Of a stretch of 64,000 bases of DNA, positions 1 through 12,922 are shown piece after piece. The translations under genes were made by a program, and so were the position numbers. This DNA comes from Tamarix chinensis. Its lineage: Eukaryota > Streptophyta > Magnoliopsida > Caryophyllales > Tamaricaceae. The notes under the pieces are model-generated. The model made no database searches. It was not told where the DNA came from and saw nothing but the letters and a program-made list of their open reading frames with translations. Position 1 is the first letter of the stretch; every line of letters begins with the position of its first letter. Location: positions 141,082,859 to 141,146,858 of the forward strand of contig CM060171.1 in assembly GCA_030549775.1 (NCBI GenBank). Reading direction: 5' to 3'.

Positions 1-3000
1 AAAAGGCACTTTTGAAGATATTTCTCCTCATCAGAATTCCAAGGCAACTCAATCATTCGATCTACCAAATTTCTGCGAATACAAAGACAGCAAAGTTCTG
101 TGACCAAAACATCCATCCATTCCATCCAGGTCTTGATTTCAACATTTGAATTATCACTATCCACAGACAATTGAGGCCGCAATGCTTTTTCTTTGACTTT
201 GGTGCAGATCATTCTCTGATACATAAAGGATTCTGTCAATAAGCCACACTCCACTCTCACACAAACAGCAGTAACAGCTTCGCTCAGAGAGGGAAAAACT
301 GAGCCACCATCAAGACCAGACCATCTTAAAAACATAAGTGCTGCATCAGGATCTTGCCTCTCCAGCAAAACTTTCGCTATCTTAGGATGAGATTCCGGAC
401 CAGAGATCTCTGGAAGCATACGGCGGGCTTCCTACAAGATTTAAAGGCCTCGATCACAAATCAATTATAGAATCAAACAAATAAATACTCAATACACAAT
501 GCACCAAGTAATCAGATATGACATAACCTGAAGAGCTTCCTCCGAATGATCATCAAGAAGGTAAAAAGTAAAAGATTCCAACAAGGCTTGCCTGGTTGTA
601 CCAAAAGTTGCTGCAAAATCATCTACAATATACCTCCACTTGTCATCAGGTAGTGTCCAATGCCGATCAAACAAGTAATACAAAAACTGGATCGAGTTAG
701 GAGAATATCCAGAATGATTCTTAGATAAGGGAAAATAAATTTCAGAGAAAAATATAGAAAGGGGGGTGTATGCCAAGAACTCAAGTGTAAAATTTAAATA
801 AGAAAAGGATACAGTTGCTTGCTTAGCCATCACCATCTCAGAACTCCCATACAGAAAAAGTATATCAACAGCTGCCCTAAGGTTTTCAAAAGGGTAGGGT
901 ACTGCCAAGCCCTCTATCTTAGACCTGAAAAGGGATGAGCCTCTGTCTTTCTGCAAGGATGCAATTTCAAATTCCAAAAATCTTTGTTGTTCATCTCCAT
1001 GCTCTGTTTCAAGATTCAATAATGCATCTTCAATAAAAAGAGTTGAATTGCCCTCGCTCAACTCTAAAGACAAAGCTGCTGGTTCAGGCCATGCCCGTGA
1101 AATTGCATCTAATTTTCTTTCAAGCAGAACTGCACTCCACGTCCTGAATTCAAGGTAACGTGACCTAACATTTTCAAGGAACTCATGCCTTATACACCAC
1201 AGCATCATCTCCATATGCTGAAATTCAAAAGGCATCAGTGAGGAATGGTTAGGTGATGTTAATAAAATAAAAATAAAAACATAGCATGGCTAACTAGCCA
1301 GAACATTCAAATAGATCGAAGTTGATCAAGACCTGAATATTCAATGGACAGAAAAATCAGAGGGATTGACATTAAGAGACAGCAAGTTAGATGCTCATGA
1401 AAAGACACGATGATACTATGACAAAAAGGCAGCATACAAACTAATTAAATCACATTAAATAAAACCCCTAAAAAACACTACTAAACCTGTTTGGTCTTAA
1501 ATATACTCTCTTGAAGATGCTGCAGATCATCAAGTCTTGCCGTACGAGCACCCTTGAATGATGATTCCAACACCTCAAGCACATTTGATATGCCATTCAA
1601 CTTTGTAGAAAACTTAATGAGAGAATTCATCTTCATTTTCATCTCATCAACTTCAAGATTATCTTATTCAAATAAGTCAAGTAGTTGTCTAAGATAGAAA
1701 CAATGATGTAATTGCAGGTCATGTTATTAATCGAATGTAAATTGAAAAAGGATACAGATCCCTTGAAGCTCATCAATGATGTTTTTGAATGTCCGCTTGC
1801 ACCAATCTTTGACAACCACCTCATCCAACAAAAATGCAATGACAGGGTCACTGGAAACAGCACTTTCATCCATACAAACATCTGTTACATCTGTCATGAT
1901 TCTATTAAGGAAGATACAACAAATAAGACAGACACAAAAATATTATTTCCTCAAACCTTTGAAAGATACAGATGATCATCAAAAATGTACACACGACGAA
2001 GGAGTTCTTTAGATTTCAGAAGAAATGTCCAGGGAAGGACAGAAAACCCAGCATTGGGAGGATAGAGCAGATATAAATTCAGGGTAGTGAGTACACTTCA
2101 AATGCCAAAGGATTGTTCTTGGAAATAGAAACAGTGGAATATCAAGTGACAGAAGAATGCTCCTATTGCCTCTGGTTGCTAATTATAGATTGGCATGCCA
2201 AAGTAACAAAAAGCTGTTAGAATATCATCCAGAAATCTATATAAAGGATACACTGACAGATCAAGCAGCATAAGTTATTATCCAGGGCAACATCAAATAA
2301 AGAATAGAGGCGTTGCATATCAGCAGCTAGGTGACTCTCATCATTTTTATGTTCATCAAGTCCATCATCACATCTGGAGGATATAAGACCTGCCTCAACA
2401 CATTCATAATAAAGGCGAAGACGTAGTCTCTTTCCACTCTTTGCTAGTGGAACTCTACAGATGGGGCAGATGTCACACCGTTGGCTGCACTCTGCACATA
2501 GAGAGGAATGTCCACATGAATTGAGCACCCACTCCACTGGCCGACCACAGCTCCTCAAATCTCTAGTTGCACGACAATGCTCAGCCTTTGCCTCTTTGCA
2601 TAAATCAATAAGATCGATAGATGCCAAGTGTTTTAATGCATCCTGAAAATGATACTAGCAGGAGAAATAATCAAGGGATATGCAATGTTGACAACATGGT
2701 ATTTTTCACAAAGTACAATACTTTTTACTGCATTCACAATAAATATATTCAACAAGAAGAGGGGGGAGGCATCAAGCTTTTACATCCTGCATTCAACCAG
2801 TGTCAAAAAAATTACAGGAAAAGGAAGTTAAGTGCTAGTGGAACTTTGACTATGGTGAAGCTTGCTAAAAGAAATTTCATCCTGCTAAACAAATGCTCTC
2901 TCTCTCTCTCTCTCTCAAATACAAATTCCAATGGGTAGGTGCCTTCAAAGAGGAATGAGAAGAAAAGTTTACCATGAAATTTCACCTGGGGCTTTCCTAG

Positions 3001-4022
3001 GGTTGAGTATTTGAAATGCTGTCACAGATAGTGAACGGAAGGATATTTGAAGTTACTAAGCCCTATCTCCAACCATATCAACTCAGATTGTGAGGACTGT
3101 AAAAAAGCCAACATGATTCTTGATCCCTTTACATATATTCATTGGGGAAAATGTTGTTCCCACTCCAAGTTGCCCAGTTTATGCAATTGACCAACATCAT
3201 GATAATCACTTGAGCATTGTACAGGTTTCTGGTGTGTGGCATAAGTCATATAGCCTTTCACCACTGGTTACAGTAATTATCAGCTCCCACTGACAGGACT
3301 CTAGCTAGGAAATTTGAAATTTCGAAATCCATAGTTCCATAAAGCAGTCATATTCTCTTCTATAATAATTGTCAGAACAGGAACAAACCATCGATGAAAG
3401 ACAATCAGGAAGTACTCCATCCTCTAGCTCATTCTGATACATAAACACGAAATACCCAATGGAAGAAAAAAGGAAGACAGAAAAGAACAACAAACTATGA
3501 TAATTAATGCTTACCAAACTAATAAGCAGGTAATGATACTTTTTTCACGTCTAAGGATCAAGACAAGAGCTAATCAATTCCTTCACAAGATCCACGTGAC
3601 TGGGTTGAGTGGTGGAACTGATGAGGCAGAAAGATGAAGCATCATTTTAAGAAGGCCAAAATTCCATAATCTGGTATTAGGATTCAGGCTCTGGGAATAC
3701 TACTATAAAGGAGCATCTCGAAACCTTGTATAGGTGAGCGAAGATTAAAAAGATAAATAAATACTTGAGCAAGTGCTAAGTTAAACCTGCGTGAGTGAAT
3801 GAACGGCGGCAAGTAGGCAAAAGGCGAGTGTTCAGCCTCACAATCCCACGCTACCGGTAACATCAACTACAAATACCCCAATCAATTATCTCACTAATTC
3901 AGTTCTATTAAAGCCCTTATAAAACCCTAACGACAATTCCTCACACTTCGAATCTTCGATTGAGAACGTTACAAAGTATGAAATTACAAATTGAAAGTTC
4001 AAATAACCTGTAACGTGGCCAT
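1..4022 (-). CDS. HOS1: HOS1, RING-like E3 ubiquitin ligase (5' part of gene)
   Basis: Product matches plant HOS1, known to ubiquitinate ICE1 and CONSTANS and to associate with the nuclear pore; it represses cold response and early flowering. Exons read by GT-AG borders on the minus strand: 4008-4022, 2252-2642, 1756-1890, 1487-1662, 813-1217, 528-686, and 431 down to the edge at 1; phases join without a frame break. About 570 residues are present of a family length near 950, so the C-terminus lies outside. Visible motifs: HCRATRDLRSCGR, then the zinc-binding run CGHSSLCAECSQRCDICPIC at about residues 48-67, then LRLRLYYECVEAGLI. Exons 5-7 (for example KIEGL, PFENLRAAVD, YYLFDRHW, LLDDHSEEALQEARRMLPEISGPE) are the ELYS-like region. 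Exon 1 is the weak point: ATG at 4022 gives only MATLQ before DALKHLASIDL, whereas other HOS1 proteins have roughly 30-40 extra N-terminal residues. Exons 2-7 are near certain. Confidence 0.93.
2896..2916. repeat. (CT)n microsatellite in HOS1 intron 1
   Basis: Uninterrupted CT dinucleotide run inside the first HOS1 intron (2643-4007); on the transcribed strand it is a GA run. Confidence 0.9.
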
Positions 4023-4539
4023 TCAAATTCTTTCTGAAGTGCAGTCACACTGTTCCGTCGTCGCCGTCTTTTGAGCTCCGTCAGGGGTAGAGAGCTTACT
4101 CCAGCATGCGAACGCGAAAGAACAGGACAGGAGAGGGATCCGCTGTGTATAGTATGAGAGGGCAATGGCTGAGGAAACAACGGGAAAGGTGGTGGCGTTC
4201 CTGATGGCGATGGTCGAGATGGAAGAGGAATCGGTGTCTCCACCTTTATGGTCGCTGGCTCCTGGCCGCAGTGTACACCGTTGAGAGCTTAGGCGTTCCG
4301 AGAGACTTGAGTGACTAGCTGACAGCTAGTACGCGCTCCTCAAGCCGACGGCCGGTTCGGCTAGTTTTTTTTTTTCGGCCCTTTTTGTCCTTCTCTTTTC
4401 CACAGGGCCACATACCATACCCCAACCAACTGAACTACGCCAGCACGGGCGTCCTTCTCTTTTTCGTGTTGTTTCATTCTTGTCATTGTTTTCGATTATA
4501 AGCTAGTTTTTTCTATTCATACACAATTTTTAAAGTTTA
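4023..4539 (-). promoter_or_regulatory. HOS1 5' leader and promoter region
   Basis: Sequence upstream of the proposed HOS1 start. It is clearly richer in G and C between about 4030 and 4330 than the flanks, as expected for a leader and core promoter. A frame without stops runs on the minus strand from about 4255 to 4008, but it enters exon 2 in the wrong phase and lacks an ATG, so I treat it as leader. No convincing TATA box was located. The region ends at the 3' terminus of a Helitron at 4540. Confidence 0.45.
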
Positions 4540-6010
4540 CTAGTTACATTTTTCCGCGCAATGCACGGATGGTGTATTAATTATTTATATATTATTATAT
4601 AAGAGATAAATAGTTTAACAATTTAATTAATATGCAGGAGATGAATAGTTGGTTGTATATGTTCAAGTAATTAATTAATAATATACTTAGTTAATACTTT
4701 ATTAATATGTATTGTTTGACATATGTGCAGTAGATGAATAGTTATATGCATTTGTTGCATGTAAGAGATGAATAGTTGTACTGTATTAATGACAGAAAAT
4801 GAATAACTATATGAATTTGTTGTTCGCATGAGATGAATAGTTGCATTTATATGTTTATTTGTTTGACAATTCAATTAATATGCAGGAGATGAATAGTTGG
4901 CTATATATGTTCAAGTAATTAATTAAGAAAATGCTTGATTAATATGTGTTGTTCGACATATGTGCAGTAGATGAATAATTACGTTCATATATTTAATAGT
5001 TTTACAACTTAATTAATATGTAGGAGATGAATAACTTGCTGCATATTTTTAGATAATTAATTAAGAAAATTCTTGGTTAATATGTGTTGTTCGACATATG
5101 TGCAATAGATGAATATCTCAATTAATAAGCATGAGATGAATATCATTTTATTGTTATGCAGTGTAAGAGATGAATAGTTTGACAAATCAATTAATACGCA
5201 TAAGTATTTCATCATTTATTTGACCTTATTAATTAGTAATAATATATGACAGTGATAATATATGATTAGTAATAACATGTATAATTTAGGCGTAAAAATT
5301 TGTCTATATATTGTCTGCCAAACAACTCTATTTTTATATAATAACCAATGTTGTCATTCTGTTATTAGTTTTTTTAATAATAATTATATTATTAATCATG
5401 ATAATATTCATAATAGTAATAATAAATTATATTAATATTCATTATTATGATAATAGTAATTATCAAAATTATATAAATAATTATATTAGTATTAATTATA
5501 TTAATAGTTATAATTATTATAGTTATGTTAATAATAATAGTCATATTAATGTGTTGCACATAGGAGATAAATAGTCGCATTGTATTAATGAATATATGCA
5601 CGTGAAGCAAATGAATATGCACTTTAGTGTATTAATTATTTATATAATAATATGCAAGAGACGAATAGTTTGACAATTTAATTAATACGCAGGAAATGAA
5701 TAGTTTTCTGCATATGTTCATATAATTAATTAAGAAAATATTTGATTAGAAAATATATAGTCAATACTTTATTAAAATTAATTGTTTGACATATGTGCAG
5801 TAAATAAATAGTTATATACATTTAATGCACATAGGAGATGAATAGTCACATTATATTAATAAATAGTTATATTAATTATTCCATCCTATTAATTAGGAAT
5901 AACAATAATTAGCAATAATATATGGCAACAGTAATAATGGATATAATTTAGGCGGGAAAATTTGTCTGTATATTGTCTGCTAGACAACTCCGTTTTTATA
6001 TATATATAGA
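4540..6010 (-). mobile_element. Non-autonomous Helitron
   Basis: On the minus strand the element starts TCTATATATATATAAAAACGG (position 6010) and ends CTAG (4543-4540). Ten bases before CTAG is a hairpin CCGTGC-ATT-GCGCGG (six pairs, one G-T), the usual Helitron 3' signal. The flanking bases are A at the 5' side and T at the 3' side, the expected A|T target. There is no Rep/helicase coding. The interior carries diverged direct repeats around GATGAATAGT, and a second copy of the 5'-terminal segment lies at about 5283-5345, so the unit is composite or partly duplicated. Confidence 0.6.
4618..5880 (-). repeat. Diverged internal direct repeats of the Helitron
   Basis: A segment reading GCAGGAGATGAATAGTTG, then a TTCAAGTAATTAATTAA-type stretch and CGACATATGTGCAGTAGATG, recurs at about 4634, 4882, 5021 and 5689 with substitutions. 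The block starting GTGTATTAATTATTTATAT occurs at 4572 and again at 5629. The copies are imperfect and AT-rich; nothing codes for protein. Confidence 0.6.
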
Positions 6011-7004
6011 TATAAGGTATTATTTAGGTAAAATAGTAATAGAATTTAAATATGATATGCAGTAATAACTGATAATATGGCTGAATATTTGATAAACATA
6101 CATTATTTATATACAAATATATCAAAAAATATTATTTAATAATTTATGTAAAATAAAATAAATTCATATAAAATAATACTTTTAGATATGTAAATAGGGT
6201 TGGTAAAGTTTAATTGATAAATAATATTTTTATAATTAAGATAAATAGTATAATATTTTTAAATTATTGAAATAAAAGTGGTGAGACCCATTTATAATTA
6301 AAAATTAGTTGTAGATAATAAAATTGTAAGAGTTTGAAATTAATAAAATAAAAAAAACAATCTTAAATAAATTTATTAGATTGTAACAAATTATTAAGTT
6401 ATCCAACAAAGCCTAAATCTAATAGTAAATTTATTAGTCGTGACTTATGCAATTGGCATTTTCATTTCATTTAGAATTTAAATATGTTATGTATTTGGCA
6501 AAATAAAAAGTGGGTTATAAGCTAATTTTTATTTTATTGATTATGCTAGCTTCTAATTTTAATATATTTCAAGTTTTATATATTTACCATTATTATGTTA
6601 AATATAAATATATCAACCATAAAGTATGGATCATATAAAATTAAATATAAAGTTTATCATAAAATTAGATTTAGTATTTATTTGGTAACTTCACATATGA
6701 TTTAAAATTCGATCCGATTTGAAGTAATAATATAGTTGAAATAACAATAATATTTGGTAGACATATTTTATTTATATATAAAATTTGTTAAAGTAAAAAT
6801 GATGTTTATTAGCTTATTCAATCTCAAATAAATTAATGAATGTTATCAATTTTGGATATGTGATATTTTAATAAGGTATATCCCTATAATATTTATATAT
6901 TATAGATATTAGTCTTACTTATCCATTATTTAATAATAATTATAATTAAAATTAGTTGTAATAATTATTTATTTATAATTAAGATTAATAATAATTTTAT
7001 TAAG

Positions 7005-7050
<46 letters not shown>

Positions 7051-8590
7051 ATACTATTCTTATTAATTTTCTATGTAAAATTATGATTAAAATTTTTCAT
7101 ATTGATTAATATTTATAATTATGATTAATATTATTTTTAATAATTATGAATTTGTTAATAAGTTTAATATTTATTATCATTATCAAATTATTAATAAGTA
7201 TAATGAATATTATTTAAATGTATTATTTAATTACAATTAATACTAATAATATCTTTATTAATTATAATTAATAATTATAACTAATATTTTTTATAAATTA
7301 ATTTTAATAATTATAATAAAAATTACTACTCATAAGTCATAAGTATGGTCGATTCTATTCTTATAAACAATTTATTTATCATGAAAAGTAATATCATCTT
7401 ATTTCTTAATTATACGTAACAATGATTAATAATATATTTATTAAGTTTTCAACTATTATTATTATAAATATTATTCTTAATAATTTTATATTTTAGATTA
7501 TGATTAATAATTTTTTATATTGAATAATTATTTACTATGTGAATTAATATTATTTTTAATTAGCATTAAGTTATTACTAAAATTAATATTTTTTTATTAA
7601 TTAATTATTTAAAATTATAATTTATTCTCTGCATTTAGTAGTTCAATATAATTAAGATTAATAATATTTTTCATTAATTTTAATTAATAATTATGTCTAA
7701 TATTATTCTTATTAATTATTTATTTATAAATATAATTAATATTTTTATTTGAAAGTATGGCTAGTATAATACTTATAAATAATTTATATACCATTAAAAT
7801 TAATATTAATTTTGTTGATTAATTATTTATAATTATGTTTAAAATTTTTTATGAATTATTAATTTATATTTATAATAAATATTTCTCTTATTAATTCTTT
7901 ATTTATAAATATATATAATATTAATATAGTTTGCATTGAATAATTATTCATGATTATGATTAAATTATTTTCATTATTTATGAATCGATTTTTTCTATTA
8001 ACATTATTGCTATTAATTAATGTTAATTATAATAAATACCATTATAATTATTTAATTATAATTATGATTAAGATGATGTGTATCATTGTTTATAATTATT
8101 ATTTATTAATTTTAATTATAATGATTATTTATTCTTTATAATTATAGGAAACATTATGATAAATAATATTCTTTCAAACGATATATTTATTATTAAAATT
8201 AATATTGGTGGGTGGAATGATGGATGGTGGATGGGTAGTAATTAAAGGTATGATGGTAATAGTGTAGGGCATTTTAAATATGTAGTGAAAATATTGGAGC
8301 CTACTTAATATAGATAGCTAAGAGGTTTCAGTTTGAGTCATTGGGAATGCAAAAAAAAACACTTGAGGAAGGTGTATACCTCCATAAAGGGTCATATAGG
8401 TAGAGTTTAAATTAAACCAAAGGTCATCTCTGGTTACCAAGCGTGAAGTAAAAAAATTGAAAATAATACACGAAATAAATAGCTAAAAGTATATCTACCT
8501 ACTATCACCTATAATAGAAAAATCTCATGATTTCGTCCATCACATTGTTTATCTATTATTAGCTATATTAGAAATATCTCGTGCATCAAA
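6011..8590. other. Extremely AT-rich intergenic desert
   Basis: About 2.5 kb composed almost entirely of A and T, with TTAATAATTAT-like motifs repeating on both strands. Short open frames here (for example 7950-8141) are low-complexity Ile/Asn/Tyr/Leu strings and not credible genes. A small G-rich patch with GGTGGATG-like words lies at about 8208-8240. I see no transposon ends or gene. Confidence 0.7.
7010..7040. repeat. (TA)n microsatellite
   Basis: Uninterrupted TA dinucleotide run inside the AT-rich desert. Confidence 0.9.
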
Positions 8591-9463
8591 AGGCTGATAA
8601 ACTACCATATTTTTATATTTGTTTTAGCTTATTTGGTATTTTTCTTAATTTTAGTTTGTTTATTGATTTTTTCACCACTAAAAATAATTTATCATTTATA
8701 AAATTACTGTTGAGATATAAAATCTATTCTCTGCATTTTCATGATTAGATTTTGCATCAAGTTAACCCTCATCTCATTCATTCAACCAAAATTTGAGGCA
8801 AATTTTCTTTCTTACACTTCCTATATAATATCTTACACCACCATACTTTATCCAATCAACTTTATCATTCAAGTTAATTCGAGCTACCTCCAATCAGCTT
8901 TCCCCCTCCTCTATTTCCTAATTTTTAATACTCACTCCCTCCATATGCCCCCTTCCACTTTGCATTTTCATTTATTCTACATTTGGTGCAAGTTCTCAAT
9001 CCTCTCTCTCATTTTTTTCTTTAAGATTTTATCTAAGTGCTGAAGAACACCTCTCTTTCTCTTCTTATAATAGAAAACCAAACCATCCCCTCTCTTTTAA
9101 TTCAATTTTTTCATTTGATTTTTTCCCTCTAATCCTTTATCTAGCATCATTATATATTTTTTTAAGTATAAGAATGCTAGATTAGAAAAAACTTGAATAG
9201 TTATCCCCTTCTTCCCTCCTCTTGGTGCTCCTCCTAATTGAATGGGAGAATAAAGAAGATTGATTGGATGCTATAACCCTTGGTGGTTCTTTTTTCATGG
9301 TTTTTATTTGTACTTGGAAAGAAGGTGAACCTATACTCCTACTAATTATGTAAAAATCATGTGGCACCCAGCGAACCACGGGGACGTTGAAGTGAGCCCG
9401 TTTCGCGTCCCCGGGATGTTTCTGGGGACGATACGTGAGACATGATGTTGGTTTTAAAAAAAA

Positions 9464-9489
9464 CCTCCAAAACGACGTCGTTTTGGAGG
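9464..9489. repeat. Perfect 26-bp palindrome in the hAT leader
   Basis: Arms CCTCCAAAACGAC and GTCGTTTTGGAGG, with no spacer. It sits about 95 bases inside the left end of the hAT element. Confidence 0.85.
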
Positions 9490-10559
9490 ATTTTTGTCTT
9501 CTAACGCTACTCGCCCCATCCCCTCGCCCACGACTACATGCACGATGCCCCAGCCCAGCTGCCCACTTGCCTTGTCTTCCCCCTTCACCCTTCGAATTGA
9601 GCATTTCCTTTTGACCTGAGGGATGCGGCTGTCAGCTGCTACTTAGCTTCAATCCAAATGAATCGTTGCAGCAGCAGCATTCTCCCTCCCTGCCCAGCAC
9701 TCACCGGTGACCATCGACCAAAGATCCATCTTCCATTCTCCCTCCCCGCCCAGTATCATTGGTTCTGTTATGTTGCTCCAGTGCTCCACCTCTCCGCCCT
9801 AGCTTCTGGGCTCTGCAATGCCTCAAGTTCGCTGCTCCCACAGCCACGGTAAGACCCTTCTATCCCCTTGCTATCTTACGATTAATGTCACTAATGTATC
9901 AGTATTTTGCTAATAGGACGAGTCTTGGTGCAATTGGGGAGAGAAGGCTGAGGAGGAGGGAAAGGGAGCGAGAGAGGCAATGTAGAAGAAAATGGGAGGC
10001 TAAGCATTTGGTTAAGATTGTTAATTGTTTGCCTACACCCTCTCTGCCTTTGCAGGGTTGGTGGAAGGTTTGTTGTCATCATCTCTAGTCTTATGTTGTT
10101 AGTTTGATCATGTGCAATAATTATCTTTATAGATCATGTGCATTATTGCTTGATTTGATGAGTAGATGATTATGACTACATTGTCCTGAATCCTTTTTGG
10201 TCAGATCTGCTTGTAATCTCAATCTATGCAATTGTTCTTGATGTGGGTTTTAGCTTTGCTAGTTTGATTAATTGTAACCTAAAAATTATCAGATAATTAT
10301 CGTTGTTTTTGTTATGTTGTGATAGTTGATTATGATTCGGTTTGTGTTATTGTTGTTGTTGTTGTGTGTGAATGCTGATTTTGGTTTATGTTATTGTTGT
10401 TGTGTTGTGATTGTTAATTTCGGTTTGTAGTGTTGTTGTTGTGATTTAAATAGATTCACTGATCATTTGTTATATATTACTCGTAGGGATTTCTGTTATT
10501 AGTGTTGTATTGCGTTGTGGGCCCGTGGCATTGTGGCATTGTGGTGTCGTGATTAAATC

Positions 10560-12922
10560 ATGACTTTTAGTGGTAGTAATAGTAACATGGGTTCTACGAG
10601 TGCTAGTGTATCTTCTACGGACGTAAATGATAATCCTCTTTGGAATTATGTTACTAAAGGTGAGAGAATTAGTGGAGGGGGAAATATTTTGTGGACGTGT
10701 AATTTTTGTAATCAAACAAAGTAAGGAAGCTATACAAGGGTGAGAGCTCATTTTTTGAATATTCCTGGTAAAGGTATTGCTACTTGTAAGAAAGTGAGGG
10801 CGGAGGACAATCTTGAAATGGTAACTTTAGAAAATGAAGCTTTGAAAAGAGTTGAAAAAATGTTGCCAAAAAATGTGCCTTTACCTAATTCAAGCATGGA
10901 TATATCTTTGTTGAAGAAGAGACGAGTGAGTGATATAATTCCTATAGAGAAAGCTTTTAACAATCAATTGCGTTCTCAATTAGATGCAATGATTGCTAGA
11001 ATGTTTTACACTGGCAGTGTTCCATTTAATTTAGCAAGAAATCCTTTTTTTATTACAGCTTTTGCTTTTGCTACTAGCCATACTTTACCTGGTTATGGTC
11101 CACCAGGTTATAATCATTTGAGAACAATGTTACTTCAACAAACAAAATCGAACATAGAGAGATTATTGGAACCAATCAAAAGGGCATGGAGGGAAAATGG
11201 TGTTACTATTGTGTCTGATGGTTGGAGTGATGCAAAAAGAAGACCATTAATAAATTTTATTGCAATTTATGATTCGGGTCCTATGTTTTTAAAGTAAATT
11301 GATGCTTCGGGTGAGATCAAAGACAAACACTTCATTTCTAAGCTGTTGAAAGAAGTCATTGATGAGGTAGGTTCCCAAAATGTTGTACAAGTTATCACCG
11401 ATAATGCATCTAATTGTGAAGCGGCCGGTGAGATCATTAAACAAATTTATCCTCATATTCATTGGACTCCATGTGTTGTTCATACCCTTAATCTTGCTTT
11501 GAAAAATATTTGTGTTGCAAGAAATGTGAACAATAATGTTGAGACATATGAAGAGTGTCATTTGATAACCGAGATTCATGGAGATGCTATTCAAATCAAG
11601 AATTTTATAATGATACATTCCATGAGATTAGCCATGTTCAATAGGTTTGCTTTTCTAAAGTTGCTTGCAGTTGCTGATACTCGTTTTGCTCAAGTTATTG
11701 TTACATTGAAGAGAATGAAACTTATAAAATATAGCCTTCAAGCTATGGTAATTAGTGAAGAGTGGCTTTCTTATGAAGCTGATAATATTGGAAAAGCAAG
11801 GTTTGTGAAGGAAAAATTGCTTGATGATTTATGGTGGGAGAAGGTTGATTATATCCTTGAGTGTACACCGCCTATTTACCATATGATTAGAGAGTGTGAT
11901 GCCGATAAACCAACCATTTACCTTATCTATGAAATGTGGGACACAATGATTGATGAAGTGAGAAATGTCATTTATAAGCATGAGTGTAAAGAGGTTGGAG
12001 ACATGTCTTCTTTCTTTCAAGTGGTATATACTATACTCACAGTCCGTTGGACCAAAAGTAGTACGACCCTTCATTATTTGGCATACTCATTGAACCCAAT
12101 GTAACCTTATTTTGCTTTTATTAAAGTGTTATCTTCTTATTTCTTTAATTTAACAATTAATAATAGTATCAATAATTTTGTTGATTTCTTCCTTTGAGTG
12201 AAGGTATTACACTGATACTTGGTTAGATGCTAAATCACCTAGGGTTGCTCCTTCTAGAGATGAAGAGGTTTCTATCGAAAGGAACAAGTGTTTTAAAAGG
12301 CTTTTCCCTAATCATGAAGATCGCTCCAAAGTTAATATGGAGTTTGTAAATTTTGCACTTAAACACGGTCCATTTGGAGAATTTGATTCTCTTTATGATA
12401 GAGACATTCTTGATCCAAAGGCTTGGTGGGGAGTTCATGGCTCAAGTGCACCATTACTTTAAGATATTGCCCTCAAATTGCTTGGCCAAGTATCTTCTTC
12501 TTCATGCAGTGAATGAAATTGGAGTATATACGGTTTTATTAATTTTATGAAAAGGAATAGATTGCTTCCTAAGCGTGCCGAAGACTTGGTGTATGTTCAT
12601 AACAATCATCGTCTCCTAGCAAGGAGGCTTCCAGAATATAAGGAGCAAAAATCAATGACGTGGGATATCTACGGTAATATTTTCTCGTTTTTTACTAATT
12701 CTGTATTACATTATAAACTGTAACAACTATTAAATGATAAATTTGTTTATTTTGCATAGGTGATGACTTTGGTTCTTTTGAAGATATTGGATTACTTGAT
12801 GTTGCTTCTCTTTCTCTCGATGAACCCGAGTTAGAGGCCGTGACTTTTTCTAAAACAAGGGTTGAAGATGAAGAAGTAGAAGTAGTTGATGCTATTAACG
12901 AAAATGAACATTTAATTCAATA
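10560..12922 (+). pseudogene. hAT transposase (BED finger, DUF659-like and dimerisation region), broken
   Basis: The reading frame starts at ATG 10560. Exons: 10560-12100, 12204-12673 and 12760-12922 (GT-AG borders, phases joining). An N-terminal BED-type zinc finger (W-x-Y-V, then CNFC, then AHFLNIPGKGIATC) is followed by the DUF659-like part (VSDGWSDAKRRPLINFIA; ITDNASNCEAAGEII; WTPCVVHTLNLALKN) and a C-terminal part with WWGVHGSSAPLL and a late acidic tail. Four in-frame stops break it: TAA at 10722, TAA at 11295, and in exon 2 a TAA after SSAPLL and a TGA after SSSSCSE. The two exon-2 stops fit single C-to-T changes (CAA to TAA, CGA to TGA), as from methylated-cytosine decay. No frameshift is needed. 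The element cannot move itself. Confidence 0.88.

Noticed and set aside
3941..4243. Open frame of 100 codons on the minus strand upstream of HOS1 exon 2
   Set aside because: Starts at GTG, not ATG, is Pro/Ser/Arg-rich, and leaves the donor at 4007 in the wrong phase for exon 2. Best read as leader sequence.
5311..5574. Plus-strand open frame of 87 codons, and its minus-strand partner 5392-5622
   Set aside because: Ile/Asn/Tyr low-complexity product of AT-rich repeats inside the Helitron; no start context or domain.
9182..9604. Minus-strand open frame of 140 codons
   Set aside because: Crosses the junction between relic A and the hAT element (9369), so it cannot be an ancestral gene; no domain.
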